From Gracilaria domingensis (taxonomy: Eukaryota; Rhodophyta; Florideophyceae; Gracilariales; Gracilariaceae): a DNA stretch of 64,000 nt. Below, one piece after another: positions 9,505 to 19,581 of this stretch (positions are counted from its first letter, which is position 1; every line of letters begins with the position of its first letter). The notes under the pieces are model-generated. The model was not told where the DNA came from. It saw nothing but the letters and a program-made list of their open reading frames with translations, and made no database searches. A program made the position numbers and the translations under genes. The stretch is from assembly GCA_022539475.1 (NCBI GenBank), contig VCMS01000169.1:116636-180635 (forward strand), in the 5' to 3' direction.

Positions 9505-10365
9505 ATGGTGACTGTACCAGGAAAAATGGCAGAGGAACAGAGAGACTTGGCGGAAATTTCACCTAATACCTTGTCTAAGTTCATATATGCCAATGGTTAC
9601 GGTATATTAAGTTCCGTTGATGGAACGTTGAGAAGAGAAGGAGAGTCAATTCCAGAAGAAGTTGTGAAGTGTATGAAGTTCATTGACGAACGTGTTGGTT
9701 TCGGACTTGTCACAAGGGGTGATGTGGGCGACGTGGAGCGGAAAATGGAAGGACTCGGAGAGTTTAAGTTTGGTGTGTCGGCGAATCATGGAGCTTTCCT
9801 CCGTTTCTCTGACGAGAGGGAAATTAAGGCTGCATTCAATGATCACACCCTTGACCACACTGTTGACGGACTACTGTTCCTGGCAAGGGATTTGAATAGG
9901 AGGCATGGTGTTGCGAATGATGATTTGAAAGGGTTCGTGGAGAGCAGAAGTGATAATGGCCTTCCCAATTTCGTGTACAACAAACTGTGGCAGTGGAGAG
10001 AAGAAGTGGATTCTGCTATTGGGGACCTGTTGCAGAAGATGGATGCGTTTCTTATCTATCCTGGCGATAAAAGTTGCGAAATTGTGGACAAGCGATACAC
10101 AAAAGGAAGCGGAGGAGCAAATCTTGTGGATAATGAACCGAGATTTATTGATACGGATGACGTCGTGACGTTCGGAAGTGCTTTGAGCGACGGGCCTTTG
10201 CATGAGGTAGGCGTGTACGGCGTTCACGTCAAAGAAGATTGTATCCCGGGTGGAGTACACAACCTGTTCGAAAGCGTGGAGGATTTACATTCGACGATTA
10301 TGTTGGTGGCTCTGTTGTACGGCTACGAGGAAAAGCGGCACGATAAAAACCACCATGATTCATAA
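9505..10365 (+). CDS. HAD-like (trehalose-phosphatase/Cof type) protein lacking the nucleophile
   Basis: ATG 9505, 286 residues. The layout follows HAD phosphatases: motif I region GILSSVDGTLRR (residues 33-44), a substrate-cap segment, ANHGAFLRF resembling the NGA loop, and a motif IV-like stretch TFGSALSDGPLHEV followed by GVYGVHVK, as in OtsB-type enzymes. The first Asp of motif I (position 37) is Ser, and the first Asp of motif IV is also Ser, so phosphatase activity is doubtful. It is convergent with its paralogue at 10418-11290, only 52 bases apart. It may be a regulator or a decayed copy. Family assignment is by motif reading only. Confidence 0.6.
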   Translation: MVTVPGKMAEEQRDLAEISPNTLSKFIYANGYGILSSVDGTLRREGESIPEEVVKCMKFIDERVGFGLVTRGDVGDVERKMEGLGEFKFGVSANHGAFLRFSDEREIKAAFNDHTLDHTVDGLLFLARDLNRRHGVANDDLKGFVESRSDNGLPNFVYNKLWQWREEVDSAIGDLLQKMDAFLIYPGDKSCEIVDKRYTKGSGGANLVDNEPRFIDTDDVVTFGSALSDGPLHEVGVYGVHVKEDCIPGGVHNLFESVEDLHSTIMLVALLYGYEEKRHDKNHHDS

Positions 10366-10417
10366 AAGGGTATTGAGATATATACGACACTTTTATTACT
10401 GAGATCTCATATCCTAG

Positions 10418-11290
10418 CTAAGTATTATAGGCATCGTAGCACTTGAAACAAATTCCAAGAGCATTTCTAAACCATTGACACTTGCATTTTCTGTACCCGT
10501 ACAGTTCTGCCACCCTTCTGATGGTCTCATGCACGTCCTCCACCCCATCAACAAGATATGTTACCGCTGCTGGAGGGTCGTCTCCCTTCACATGAACCGC
10601 CAGGGTTGCCATTTCATATAGAGGGCCATCATTGGAAGCATTCCCGAAAGCAACGATTAAATGTGTGTCGAACTGGGGGTCGTTTTCAACCAAGGCTAGC
10701 GCCCCACTGTTTTTCGTGAAACGAATGTCCCCTATGTCACAGTTTTCATCTTGAGGGTACGCAACCAGGTTCGGAAAGGATGTCAACACTTTTGAAATAC
10801 CGGAGTTAACTTCTGTTTTCCACTTCGACAGTCCATTGTACGTGAAGTTAGGGAGTCCACTGTCTTTTCTAGTGCTCACAACTGCTTGTTGACGCTCTTC
10901 GTGAAGTCCGTGCGATTCATTTAAGGAGAGTGCAAGTCTCTCAAGTTCGGCTGCACATCTTTCGTAGCCTTCCCTGTCAAGGTCCTGATCAATTTCGGTA
11001 CCATTGGATAATCTCACCCGTGCGCCTTGGTTTCCAGAGATGCCAAAAGTGTAGCCACCCAGGTGCTCCATGAAACTCTCGGCATCCTCTATATCTTGCC
11101 CAGTAGCAATTCCGAAACGAACGCGTGCATTGATGTACTTCATGCATTTGACTGTTTCGGCAGGAATGTTCTCCCCAGCTCTTTTCAGAGTACGGTCAAT
11201 ATCACTAATGACGGCGTAGCCATTTTCGAATATTTCGTTAGCCAGCTGCTGAGGAGTTACTTCTTGGGCTCTAACTTCTGAGTTATACAT
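10418..11290 (-). CDS. HAD-like (trehalose-phosphatase/Cof type) protein
   Basis: The ATG complementary to 11288-11290 is chosen; the frame extends upstream only to a GTG. 290 residues. It is clearly paralogous to the gene at 9505 over its whole length. Motif I is SDIDRTLKR (Asp 30 and Asp 32 kept, Gly changed to Arg), followed by GISGNQGARVRL, FTKNSGALALVENDP and AFGNASNDGPLYEM with LAVHVKG, resembling the C-terminal part of OtsB-type phosphatases. The motif IV Asp is Asn. A phosphosugar phosphatase is plausible; the substrate is unknown. Confidence 0.6.
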   Translation of the reverse strand: MYNSEVRAQEVTPQQLANEIFENGYAVISDIDRTLKRAGENIPAETVKCMKYINARVRFGIATGQDIEDAESFMEHLGGYTFGISGNQGARVRLSNGTEIDQDLDREGYERCAAELERLALSLNESHGLHEERQQAVVSTRKDSGLPNFTYNGLSKWKTEVNSGISKVLTSFPNLVAYPQDENCDIGDIRFTKNSGALALVENDPQFDTHLIVAFGNASNDGPLYEMATLAVHVKGDDPPAAVTYLVDGVEDVHETIRRVAELYGYRKCKCQWFRNALGICFKCYDAYNT

Positions 11291-11916
11291 GTTTTGAAAG
11301 CTTTCGAAAGGGTTCGTTTTGCAAATGGGTATGGGTATACGAATGAGTAGGATGTGATTGATGTTCACAATGTGTTTCGTAGTATAAAAAGAGTCTAAGA
11401 ACGACCATATGCGGGTATTGTAGTACTGTTTTAAAACGTTACTACGACGAGAAGCTTTTGCATCGATTTGCAGTAAAGAAAGGATGATTTAGTCATAAAT
11501 TATATGTACGGGTTCAAGTGGGTAAAGAAAACTATGAATTTCTTCAACATAAGCTTAGAAATCAAGATCAGTAAAACAACCTCCATTAAGGGTTGAAACC
11601 CATAAAAGGTTTACCTTACTTTATACGGGTGCCCCAAGTATTGCAAAGGCTTAGTTCTTCAGAAATATCACAATTTTGTACTTGTTTCCTTACTAGTATC
11701 GTGCACTTTAATGATGCGGAATGACCCTTTTCCATCTAGCAAAAACTTAGCCAGGTATTAGTGATAAAGGATGTAGGATTTAAAGGGGCATATTTGAACC
11801 ACAGAAGGACGAACAATATAACTAATATAATAGGAACAGGTCATTTCGATAAAGTAACTTTTATGTTTAACTATCTCTAAAAGGTTTACAACACCGAAAA
11901 GTCATGTGTTCTAACC

Positions 11917-12819
11917 TCAAAGCTGGGGGAATGGGGAGGGGGATAGCTTTTCCTTAACAACGTTGACGTAGTTTGTATGAAAAGAAGCGGGGTCACCGCC
12001 TACGATGTTTCTTTCTTGGCGGGAAAAATCGTAGAAGTACGCGTTCCTAAACTGAAAGTCGGAGAAAGAAGTAGGGAAGCCAACAAGAGTTTTCCCATAT
12101 GCAAGAAGTCGCCCAACGGTCTCTTCCAGGTTGAAAGTAGTACCTGTCTTAAGCGAAACTATCTTCAACAGCTCTTTCATTATTGTGAGCACAACCGTAC
12201 TGCACTCCGTAGCGACTACGTCCATGGGAATGAAACCTCTTGAGGCCCCGACGATGTTGAACGCTGATAGCCACACGAGCTTCTCATAATAGCTTACGAG
12301 AAATGTGTCTTCGTCGACAACCCCGCAAGTGAGACCCATAGACCTAAACCTGTCTGCAACGTTGGAGGCCCACTTTCCTCTTGCGACAGTGAGACCATCT
12401 GGACTTTCAGGAGTGACACCATCCTGCGGAGCTGCGTTTCTTGAGGGGACAACAACGTATAGGACAACTTTTGAACATTTGTCCACACCGAGCTTCGAAA
12501 CCAATGGTATGATGTCTCCATTCTGGAAGAAAACGAGATTCTCTCTGAGCGAATAAGGGCAAGCCTGAATTACGGTCTCCAGGGTGTTCGTTCTTCCACA
12601 AACTAGTATCGGTACATCAGAAAGATGAGAGGTAGCAGCCATGCTGCAGAATTCGTGTGCGGAAATGACCATATCTTCTTCGTTCGCCAGCATGGTACCT
12701 ATACGCCCCCTTCCAACAATAACAGCCCGAGTCCTTCGGGTGGGAGATGAGGCCTGAGGGACGTCAGAGTATCTGGGACTCGGAGGCGGAGTCGGAGGGA
12801 TGTCGGACTGGGAGTTCAT
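11917..12819 (-). CDS. NAD(P)-binding, ketopantoate-reductase-like protein
   Basis: ATG complementary to 12817-12819, 300 residues, intact. After a Pro/Ser-rich start it has a Rossmann entry strand with a glycine-rich turn (RAVIVGRGRIG, about residues 32-42). Next come a strand naming the cofactor-binding fold (VPILVCGRTNTL), then KVVLYVVVPSR and a C-terminal segment YEKLVWLSAFNIVGAS, which resembles the helical domain of ketopantoate-reductase/6-phosphogluconate-dehydrogenase-like proteins. The catalytic role is not established. It is divergent from the epimerase gene at 13283, with about 460 bases between that must hold both promoters. Confidence 0.55.
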   Translation of the reverse strand: MNSQSDIPPTPPPSPRYSDVPQASSPTRRTRAVIVGRGRIGTMLANEEDMVISAHEFCSMAATSHLSDVPILVCGRTNTLETVIQACPYSLRENLVFFQNGDIIPLVSKLGVDKCSKVVLYVVVPSRNAAPQDGVTPESPDGLTVARGKWASNVADRFRSMGLTCGVVDEDTFLVSYYEKLVWLSAFNIVGASRGFIPMDVVATECSTVVLTIMKELLKIVSLKTGTTFNLEETVGRLLAYGKTLVGFPTSFSDFQFRNAYFYDFSRQERNIVGGDPASFHTNYVNVVKEKLSPSPFPQL

Positions 12820-13228
12820 TGCGAGTGTTCGATTGTTTTTGTGTGACGATAGAAATGGAAGATGGGGCGGAGAACTGCTGGGGTAAAGAGTGATATTTAA
12901 CTACAAACGGTTGGGAAGCGGAGAACGGGAACATGGTTCACCTTGTGAAAGTGAGCGAAATTTATGATATGTGATTGTACTGAATGGATGGTAGGGCTTG
13001 TATGAGACGACAAGCCACAAAGTGTGATGATGCTTTATGAAAAGTAGGTGGAAGTAGAAAGTGTACAACGAATGAAACTGATTTCGAACCTGAGTTGTAA
13101 AGTAGTTGTAAAGTACGAGTTACGGGGAGCTTGAATACAGGATGAAAGGAGCCATTTTGGCTTCATAAATGACGTGAACGGGTTCTATAGCTTCACTCGG
13201 ATTGCCATAATCTTCTTTTTTATTGAGG

Positions 13229-13236
13229 TATAAAAG
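13229..13236 (+). promoter_or_regulatory. TATA box of the epimerase gene
   Basis: TATAAAAG lies 54 bases before the ATG at 13283, in the divergent intergenic region. Spacing suits a start site near 13260. Confidence 0.6.
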
Positions 13237-13282
13237 GGGGGTGTGTCTGGGAAGGACGGGTTTGGCGTTACTGAAGTTATCG

Positions 13283-13995
13283 ATGTTCAGTATGGAGTCT
13301 CGTTTAATTATAGCGCCATCAATTTTGGCTTCAGACTTTGCTCGCCTTTCAGATGAAGCGAGTGCAATGGAAGAGGCTGGAGCGGAGTGGCTGCATATAG
13401 ATGTAATGGATGGTCATTTTGTGGCGAACCTTACTGTTGAACCGCCTGTTGTGAAAGCGTTGCGGAGGCATACGAAATTGTTTTTGGACTGTCATCTGAT
13501 GGTATCAGATCCTGGGCTCTGGATAAAAGACCTTGCAGAAGCAGGCGCAGACGGAGTCACATTTCATATCGAGAGTGTGTCTAAGGGACTAGAAAAGTGC
13601 GAGGTACCAACTGAGGAGGAGAACGTGGTGTTGAAAAAATTATGTAACCGAATTAAAAGGATGAGAATGCAGGTTGGAGTTGCGTTGTGTTGCGCCCGAA
13701 TACGTCTATAAAGGTCGTAGAAGCACTTATGAAAGAAGGAGTTGTAGACATGTTATTGTTGATGACGGTGGAGCCAGGGTTTGGAGGACAGGCGTTTATA
13801 GGGGGTGTTCTTGATAAGGTGCGACATGCAAGGGAGTTGTACCCAAGAATAGGGATACAGGTGGATGGAGGTATTGGACTGAGTACTGTGAAAGGAGTAG
13901 TGAAGGCCGGTGCAAACATTTTAGTTGCAGGATCTGCCATCTTTGGCTCGAGTAACCCAGCTCATGTCATAGCTGGTTTTCGAAAGGTTGGTTAG
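13283..13995 (+). pseudogene. RPE: Ribulose-phosphate 3-epimerase, interrupted by a 5-base insertion
   Basis: It interconverts ribulose 5-phosphate and xylulose 5-phosphate in the pentose phosphate and Calvin cycles. All family signatures are present: IIAPSILASDFARL at the start, HIDVMDGHFVANLT with its metal/catalytic Asp, LDCHLMVSDP, TVEPGFGGQAF, and QVDGGIG with the second catalytic Asp. The start is 13283 (or 13292, MESRL), directly before the APSIL motif, so there is no targeting peptide and the protein is probably cytosolic. At about 13686-13690 five extra bases (GTGTTG context) shift the frame between VGVAL and RPNTS; without them the protein is full length. Either a real mutation or an assembly error. 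Confidence 0.85.
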
Positions 13996-14060
13996 AGATA
14001 GTAGCATAAAATTATTGTTTATTACATTGTTACCTTTACGTGTTATCACGACTATATTCT

Positions 14061-14399
14061 CCATCTCTATTGGAGATGTATTTTTCTAGTGTCACAACCG
14101 GGAAAGGATGTGAGAGAACATCAATATATTCCCAGTGGATGTTGAGAGGGAGGATGAACTACTCTACGTGCTATCATTATTATACCTCCGGTGTCGAGTG
14201 GTGACATATTCTTTTTTTGTCACAACCTAAAAAGGATGTGACAGAAGAAGAAGGTGCCCCCACTCGAGACGGAGGGTGAGCTACTCTAAGTACAATCACT
14301 AGTCCCCAGCTTGCCTCCACTGGCGATATCTTCCTGTTTTGCAATAACCACCGATTGAGGTTATGGCGGAAGAGAAAAATATCGCCGGTCGAGGCGAGG
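14061..14399. repeat. Three tandem units, each a long imperfect hairpin
   Basis: Hairpins at about 14061-14153, 14185-14275 and 14309-14399 have arms of about 40 bases. The inner stem is GTCACAACC/GGATGTGAC in the first two and AATAACC/GGTTAT in the third. The units are separated by a repeated linker (GAACTACTCTACGTGC, GAGCTACTCTAAGTAC), giving a period of about 123 bases. They lie between the epimerase and the next gene. No protein is encoded here. Confidence 0.75.
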
Positions 14400-14635
14400 T
14401 GGGTGAGGACTATGTGAGCGCGAAAGAGGGGACAGAGGGGTGGCGCTTAAATAGTGGAAGGTGCGGAGGTGTGCAGTAGATGTTTTGGCGGGAAATGGGA
14501 TGAGGGAAACAGGAACAATCATGGTGCTGGATATAGCCCGTGTGGTTGGACAGTGGGGGTGGACAGCACAGTTTAGCTCGATTGCTCTGTATCGCAGCGG
14601 AAACTTCGATCCAACTACTACTTCTTCTTCTAAAG

Positions 14636-15565
14636 ATGTCGAACGGATACGTGAAGGATGAGGAGCTGTTGGCGCTGTTAGAGGGGAAAGAGGTACCGCC
14701 GACGCCGTCACCAAAGCGGGAAGAGGACTTGATTACGGCGGCTGGTCGGATGTCGCAGAAGAAGGAAGTCGGCGATGAAGAAAAGAAGTGTGAGGCGAGG
14801 AGAGGGGATGGTGATGAGGTAGAGAAGGGTGTAGAATTGGAGGTGGAGGGGGTCGCAATGGAGAGAAGGGGTGCGGTGCATTTGAGTCAGTTAGAGGTTG
14901 GAGACCAGATAGAGAGTGGGGGCGGAGAGGGTGACAAGGAGATGCGGTTTGTGGGGGAGATGAAGGCGAGGGTGGGGATGTTGGGGTTGGTGATGAAGGA
15001 GCGACTGGACGATGGAATTGTGGAGATTGTAACGGAAATGGGCGGTGTGGTGCTGAGTGGGGGTGGTAGTGGTGTTTCGGTTGAGGCGATTTCGAGCCTG
15101 CGGAATTCGTTGTCGGTATTGGGAGTGGAGATGAGGAATCATGTGTATGGGATAGTGGAGTGTGCGGGAAGGGAGGTTGGAGAGTTGCGGGAGGAGAATA
15201 GGGTTCTGAACGAGAGGTTGGACGTGCTGGAGAAGGAGGTGAAGGAGCTGGGCAAGAGGCAAAGATTGGTGGAAGAGGAGACGGTGAAAGGAGGTGTGGA
15301 GGGAAAGACGGAGAAGGGAAGTGTGAGAAGGGTGGTGGTGCAGAAGGGGTCCCCTGTGACACCGAAGACAAAGGGTGGTGGGGTTGGGGATGGGAAGAGC
15401 CGTCTGAAGAAGAGGCGTAAGGAGATGGAGAAGGTGGTGGAGGAGGTGCCGCGGGAGGGAGTCGGAGCTCCGGTGTTGACTGGGTTTAGGAGTGCGGCGG
15501 AGGTAGCGCGGACTGCGAAGGGGATTATGAGGGGACAGGAGGAGAGAAGGATGGGAGGGATTTGA
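14636..15565 (+). CDS. Hypothetical coiled-coil protein
   Basis: The ATG at 14636 (MSNGYVKDEELLALL) is preferred over an upstream GTG; 309 residues. The composition is Glu/Lys/Gly/Val-rich. A clear heptad region is REENRVLNERLDVLEKEVKE (about residues 188-207), then a basic segment (SRLKKRRKEMEKVV) and a conserved-looking end (TGFRSAAEVARTAKGIMRG). The strong G-over-C bias of the coding strand leaves long open frames on the other strand. It may be a host gene or a gag-like relic of the element that follows. Function unknown. Confidence 0.45.
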   Translation: MSNGYVKDEELLALLEGKEVPPTPSPKREEDLITAAGRMSQKKEVGDEEKKCEARRGDGDEVEKGVELEVEGVAMERRGAVHLSQLEVGDQIESGGGEGDKEMRFVGEMKARVGMLGLVMKERLDDGIVEIVTEMGGVVLSGGGSGVSVEAISSLRNSLSVLGVEMRNHVYGIVECAGREVGELREENRVLNERLDVLEKEVKELGKRQRLVEEETVKGGVEGKTEKGSVRRVVVQKGSPVTPKTKGGGVGDGKSRLKKRRKEMEKVVEEVPREGVGAPVLTGFRSAAEVARTAKGIMRGQEERRMGGI

Positions 15566-15949
15566 AACCGTTTTGGGGCGAGGCGGGTATACGAGAAAGG
15601 GGAGAGTTGTCCACCTGACTTCTACAAAATGAACGCGTGATGGGCGAGAAATGGGTAAATAGGGGGGGTGATGTGGACTGGGAAGAAGTGATGGGATGAT
15701 TGAGGTGGAATGAGTTGCGATTGGCATTGCAACATGGGAGAAAATGGAAACGCAAACTAGCACGAGTGCAGTTTTGAGAGAGGGTCGCGGAAAAGAGTAA
15801 ATGGGGTGGTGCAGCAAAGTAAAACCTCTGCGAAAACTAGAGGACCCAAGAACTAAACTGCGCGACATGGAATTTAATATTCCAAAATTTCTTAACTTTT
15901 TGAGTGCCAGCCTCTGCCACCCCCTCGCGGACCCCAAATATCCCCAAAA
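15566..15949. other. No gene seen between the coiled-coil gene and the gypsy remnant
   Basis: About 380 bases without a credible frame or recognisable repeat. The 5' part of the gypsy element (LTR, gag, protease, most of the reverse transcriptase) is absent, so its truncation point lies near 15950. Confidence 0.5.
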
Positions 15950-16006
15950 CTAGCTTAGTTTCCAAAGCGAACAGACTATATTCCACTTTGCAGAACACAG
16001 ACGTCG

Positions 16007-16939
16007 GTGAAATACCTGGGCCACATTATTCGCCCAGGGAAACTTTCGGTCGACGAGGTAAGGGCGAAGTCGCTGAAGGAAGCAAAACATGCGACAACTC
16101 AAACGGAACTCCGATCATTTTTCGGTTTGTGTAATATCTACCGTCGGTTCGTCCCGAATTTCACTGACACTGCCGCTCCTCTAAACGTTCTCCTCAAGAA
16201 AGGTCAGCCTGTTAAACTGGAACCCTTTGGCGATGCGGAAGCATCCGCCTTCTCCTCGTTAATCGATGCTGTAACGTCTCCGCCGATTTTGGCGTTGCCC
16301 ACACCAGGGCTTCCATATGAACAGGATACTGATTCCAGTGACCAGCAAGTGGGGTGTGCATTGTTTCAAGTCTCGAAGAAAGGCGAGCCACGTCCAGTTG
16401 GACACTGGTCCCGTTCATTGAACCTGCATGAGCGTAATTACTCAGTCTCTAAAAAAGAGTGTCTCGCCGTCGTTTGGACGCTGTCTACTTTAAGACCCTA
16501 TCTCATGGGAACCTATTTTCAGGTGCATACCGATCATTCGGCTCTCCGCTGGCTTATGGAGATCTCCAAGCCGTCGGGCCGTCTTATGAGTTGGCGCTTC
16601 CGCCTATCGGAATTCGATTTTGATGTCCGATACAAACGGGGCCCCCTGAACATGCAGGCTGATGCGCTTTCCTCGTTAGGAACGTCTGGTAAGGCAGAAC
16701 CTTTCGACGACGACATACCATGCTTTTTGGTGGAAGACTTTGAGGAAGACTCCGAAATTACGGATGACGTCTGTGACGATATTCTCGCCGCAGAAACGGT
16801 CGAGCCACCGCCTGGCCCATTTGAACTAATTACTGCTGAAGAGGTAATACGTGAACAACACGGGGATCCTTTCTGTACTCAGATACGGGCCCGACTCAAC
16901 GGGGGATTCAAGATACCCTTTCTCACTAACGATCAGTGA
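16007..16939 (+). pseudogene. Gypsy pol fragment: RT thumb and RNase H
   Basis: Begins within KYLGHIIRPGKLSVDE and continues with FFGLCNIYRRFVPNF, typical of the end of gypsy RT. An RNase H domain follows: YEQDTDSSDQQVGCALFQ (the first Asp region is altered from the usual TDAS), YSVSKKECLAVVWTL and QVHTDHSALRWL. The end, ADALSSLGT, leads toward integrase. 311 codons are open, then TGA. Confidence 0.85.
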
Positions 16940-17029
16940 TTACTTGTTAGGATTGTTGGGCCACGCCCTCATATTGTGATTCCACACTCCCTTCAATAAA
17001 GGGTTCTCCATATATCCCATTACGAGAAG

Positions 17030-17838
17030 ATTGGGGGACACCGTGGTAGCAGGAAGCTGTATCTAATTCTCCGAAGAGATTTCTATTGGCCAGCTATGGC
17101 ATTCGACTGTTACGCAGTACGCCGTTCATGCACGGAGTGCGCCAGGAACAACGTCAAACTCCGACGAAATTGTCGATGCCTGTTTCCAGCCCGGGCTCCT
17201 TTGAGGTTCGTCGCCATCGACATTCTGGGCGATTGATTCGAACCACGCGCGGTCACAGGTATCTACTGGTCATCATGGAGAGGTTTTCGAAGCTAATGCG
17301 GGTGGTTCCGTTAAAGAAGATCACTGCAGCAGCAGTCGCACAAGTATTTGTGACGCATTGGATCTTCACTTAGGACCACCTGTTAATCTGCTTTCAGACA
17401 ATGGCTCGCAGTTTGCGTCAAAGTTCTTTATGAACGTATGCCGTATCTTGGATATCAAGAATTTGTTTACTACAACCTGTCGTCCCAGTGTAATGGGCAG
17501 GTAGAACGATTTAATCGTACAATGTTTAGCGAATTACCCTCCTATGTTGCATATCCCCAAAGGATTGAGACTTGCACACCGATGCTATTACGTACGCGTA
17601 TAACACCCAGGTGCATCGGGTAACGAAGCTTTCGCCATTTGGACTCGTTCTTTCGAGGATACTGCCACCGGTAGCAATCGAATCACAACCGACGCTAGCG
17701 TCCTTCTCGTCACTACGGATGTACAAGGACACCTGGAAAACTTGGTTAACAAAGACGGTACCGATGGCCCGGAAGGCCATGGACAAGGGACAGCTTACGT
17801 ACGAGCGTAATTTCGATCGCCGACTTCGCGGTACATGA
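17030..17838 (+). pseudogene. Gypsy integrase fragments
   Basis: Pieces in different frames: a zinc-binding segment (CTECARNN, about 17130), RGHRYLLVIMERFSKLMRVV (first catalytic block), LLSDNGSQFASKFF (about 17388-17430, second catalytic Asp) and CNGQVERFNRT (about 17488-17520, catalytic Glu). At least three frameshifts separate them, so this integrase is not functional. Confidence 0.8.
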
Positions 17839-18280
17839 GTGGTGGTAGAGCTAAACAGCTTTGTGTTCCTTCGAAAGGAGTAATACAATCCTGACATGGA
17901 AAAGAGACACAAGCTCTCTCCCATAGCTGATGGACCATATCGCGTCATTTCCGTCAATCTGGATAACTGTTGTACTCGAAATTAACGGAAGCCGTGAACG
18001 AATCTCGCGTGACCGCGTTCTGCCCGCCCCGACTCCACCCACCGCTACCTCAGCCAATGCCCAGTAAGAGAATCCTCAACAGGAGGCAGAACCGTCAACG
18101 GTCGCTATCCTACCAACGCGCCCGGCGATTCTTCCGCACCCGGATCGAGGATTAATTGATCTACCTACAGTAGGTATTTCTGACCACAGAATTGAACTTA
18201 CTACTACTTGGACTAATTTCAACGACTCTGCACGAGTAATTACAAGAGTAACCCCTCGACCCCATCTTCTGACCGAGCCC

Positions 18281-18634
18281 GTGGCGCCATCTAAAGAGGG
18301 AGAGGATACCGCAGCTGCTGCGAATGGTATTCATGCTCCAGGGTCGCCCGGTTCCCCAACCACGGGAAATGTGATCTACACTGACAATCCAGTCGCTCCC
18401 GTAGGAGAATCTAGTGGCAGAGTTGTCTTATCGCACCCCAATCGTGAGGACTTCGCCGTATCGGTCTCCGGTACCAAAGATTGTGCCCACGAGAGGCCGG
18501 AGGCTGCCGTAGAAACAGCTACCCACTCTGGGACCTCTAACCGCGCGAACTCGCGTAACCGCGCTGAGAAGCACAGCCGAATTCTGAAAACAGTTTCCGC
18601 TGATCCGGACCAGCAGCCGCACGAAGAAGAATAG
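18281..18634 (+). pseudogene. Low-complexity open frame in the gypsy post-integrase region
   Basis: 117 codons rich in Ala, Ser, Pro and charged residues, opening with GTG. It sits between integrase and chromodomain of the decayed gypsy element and is most simply a relic of its linker. No domain. Confidence 0.25.
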
Positions 18635-19347
18635 GAATGCATCCCTGAACGGGAACGTCTCGTAAACGAGTTGTGCGGAATGTTACCATTCATTATGGAT
18701 TCCCTTCTGGGACCTTTAACGCTTTCTTGGAAGCCGACACTCTACACTGTGAACCCCGTTGCGTGTGGAGACTTGCAGCCTCGCCGCCACTGCAAGAGTG
18801 CAATCTCCGTGAAAAGTGATCTGAGAGCATCAGGCGCGTGCCACGTGACGCACATTACAAGGTGGGAAGCCCTAAAGAGTGGCCTGCGACCTTTCGCGAA
18901 CGGATGGACGAGCACCGAACCCGCACGCTTGTCGTAGTCGCCAATCTTGGGCTTAGAGCCAATCAGAGTTCGTGGCGCATGCCCCTTGGCCGGTTAAACC
19001 GCCGCCCTGCCAAGGAAGTGCCGTACGCATCTCCTTCACCGAAACGGTTATCCCGTTAAGGCCAGGAGATTCGTCAATTAGAATTAATACCGTTCGTTGG
19101 TCTTTCGACTATCATCGAAGAACGTAATACCGTTGGACTCGTCTGTTCGAGAGCTTTGCAAGTAACCCTCCACCTCGAGGATAAGACGCGTAGGACGCGA
19201 GTTACAGTACGGCCGCCGCAGCAGAATTCGTGGAAGACCGCGAAAGTAAGCACGTCTCCAGCACCTGGAAAGCCTCACCTGAGTGATTCACTACAGCTAC
19301 AGAACCCCTCCAGGTGAAACTGCATCAGCAGAAGTGGCCCATATGCC

Positions 19348-19581
19348 ATGGAAGCCCGCGAACGGGAAGTGTTCTCACAGGAATTCGTTATTGAACGCAT
19401 CGTGAGTCACGTCGTGCACCGCGATGGGGAGATTGAATACCAAGTACGTTGGTACGGATACTCCCCTGAGGAGGATACTCTCGAGCCGATCGGACGCTTA
19501 CCTCGGTCGAAGGTTCTCGCCTACTACCGGCGTAAGCGGTTAGCGCTGCCTCCAGATTTGGATAAAGATCAAGTAGGGTGA
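19348..19581 (+). pseudogene. Chromodomain of the decayed gypsy element
   Basis: FVIERIVSHVVHRDGEIEYQ followed by VRWYGYSPEEDTLEPIGRL is a clear chromodomain (aromatic cage region, W-Y-G-Y-S core). In chromoviruses this domain guides integration to marked chromatin. The separated position from integrase reflects frameshifts in between. Confidence 0.8.

Larger units (their letters stand above)
1..10365. repeat. Copy A of a >10-kb duplicated cassette
   Basis: Bases 1 onward match bases 53082 onward, in the same orientation and gene order, up to the HAD-like gene ending at 10365. Long stretches, such as about 8100-8340 against 61780-62030, differ by only a few substitutions, while one-base indels are frequent. 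The copy continues left of the window. It could be a segmental duplication, two insertions of one large element, or terminal direct repeats of a larger element; the ends are not visible, so these cannot be separated here. Confidence 0.9.
15950..19581 (+). mobile_element. 5'-truncated, decayed Ty3/gypsy chromovirus
   Basis: Order of remains: end of reverse transcriptase plus RNase H (16001-16939), integrase (17030-17838, several shifts), a variable region (17970-19060) and a chromodomain (19348-19581). The order RT, RNase H, integrase, chromodomain is that of Ty3/gypsy chromoviruses. No LTR was identified at either side. Confidence 0.85.

Noticed and set aside
14891-15937. Long leftward frame of 348 codons, His/Pro-rich
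   Set aside because: It is the complement of the G-biased coding strand of the gene at 14636-15565; composition is that of a shadow frame.
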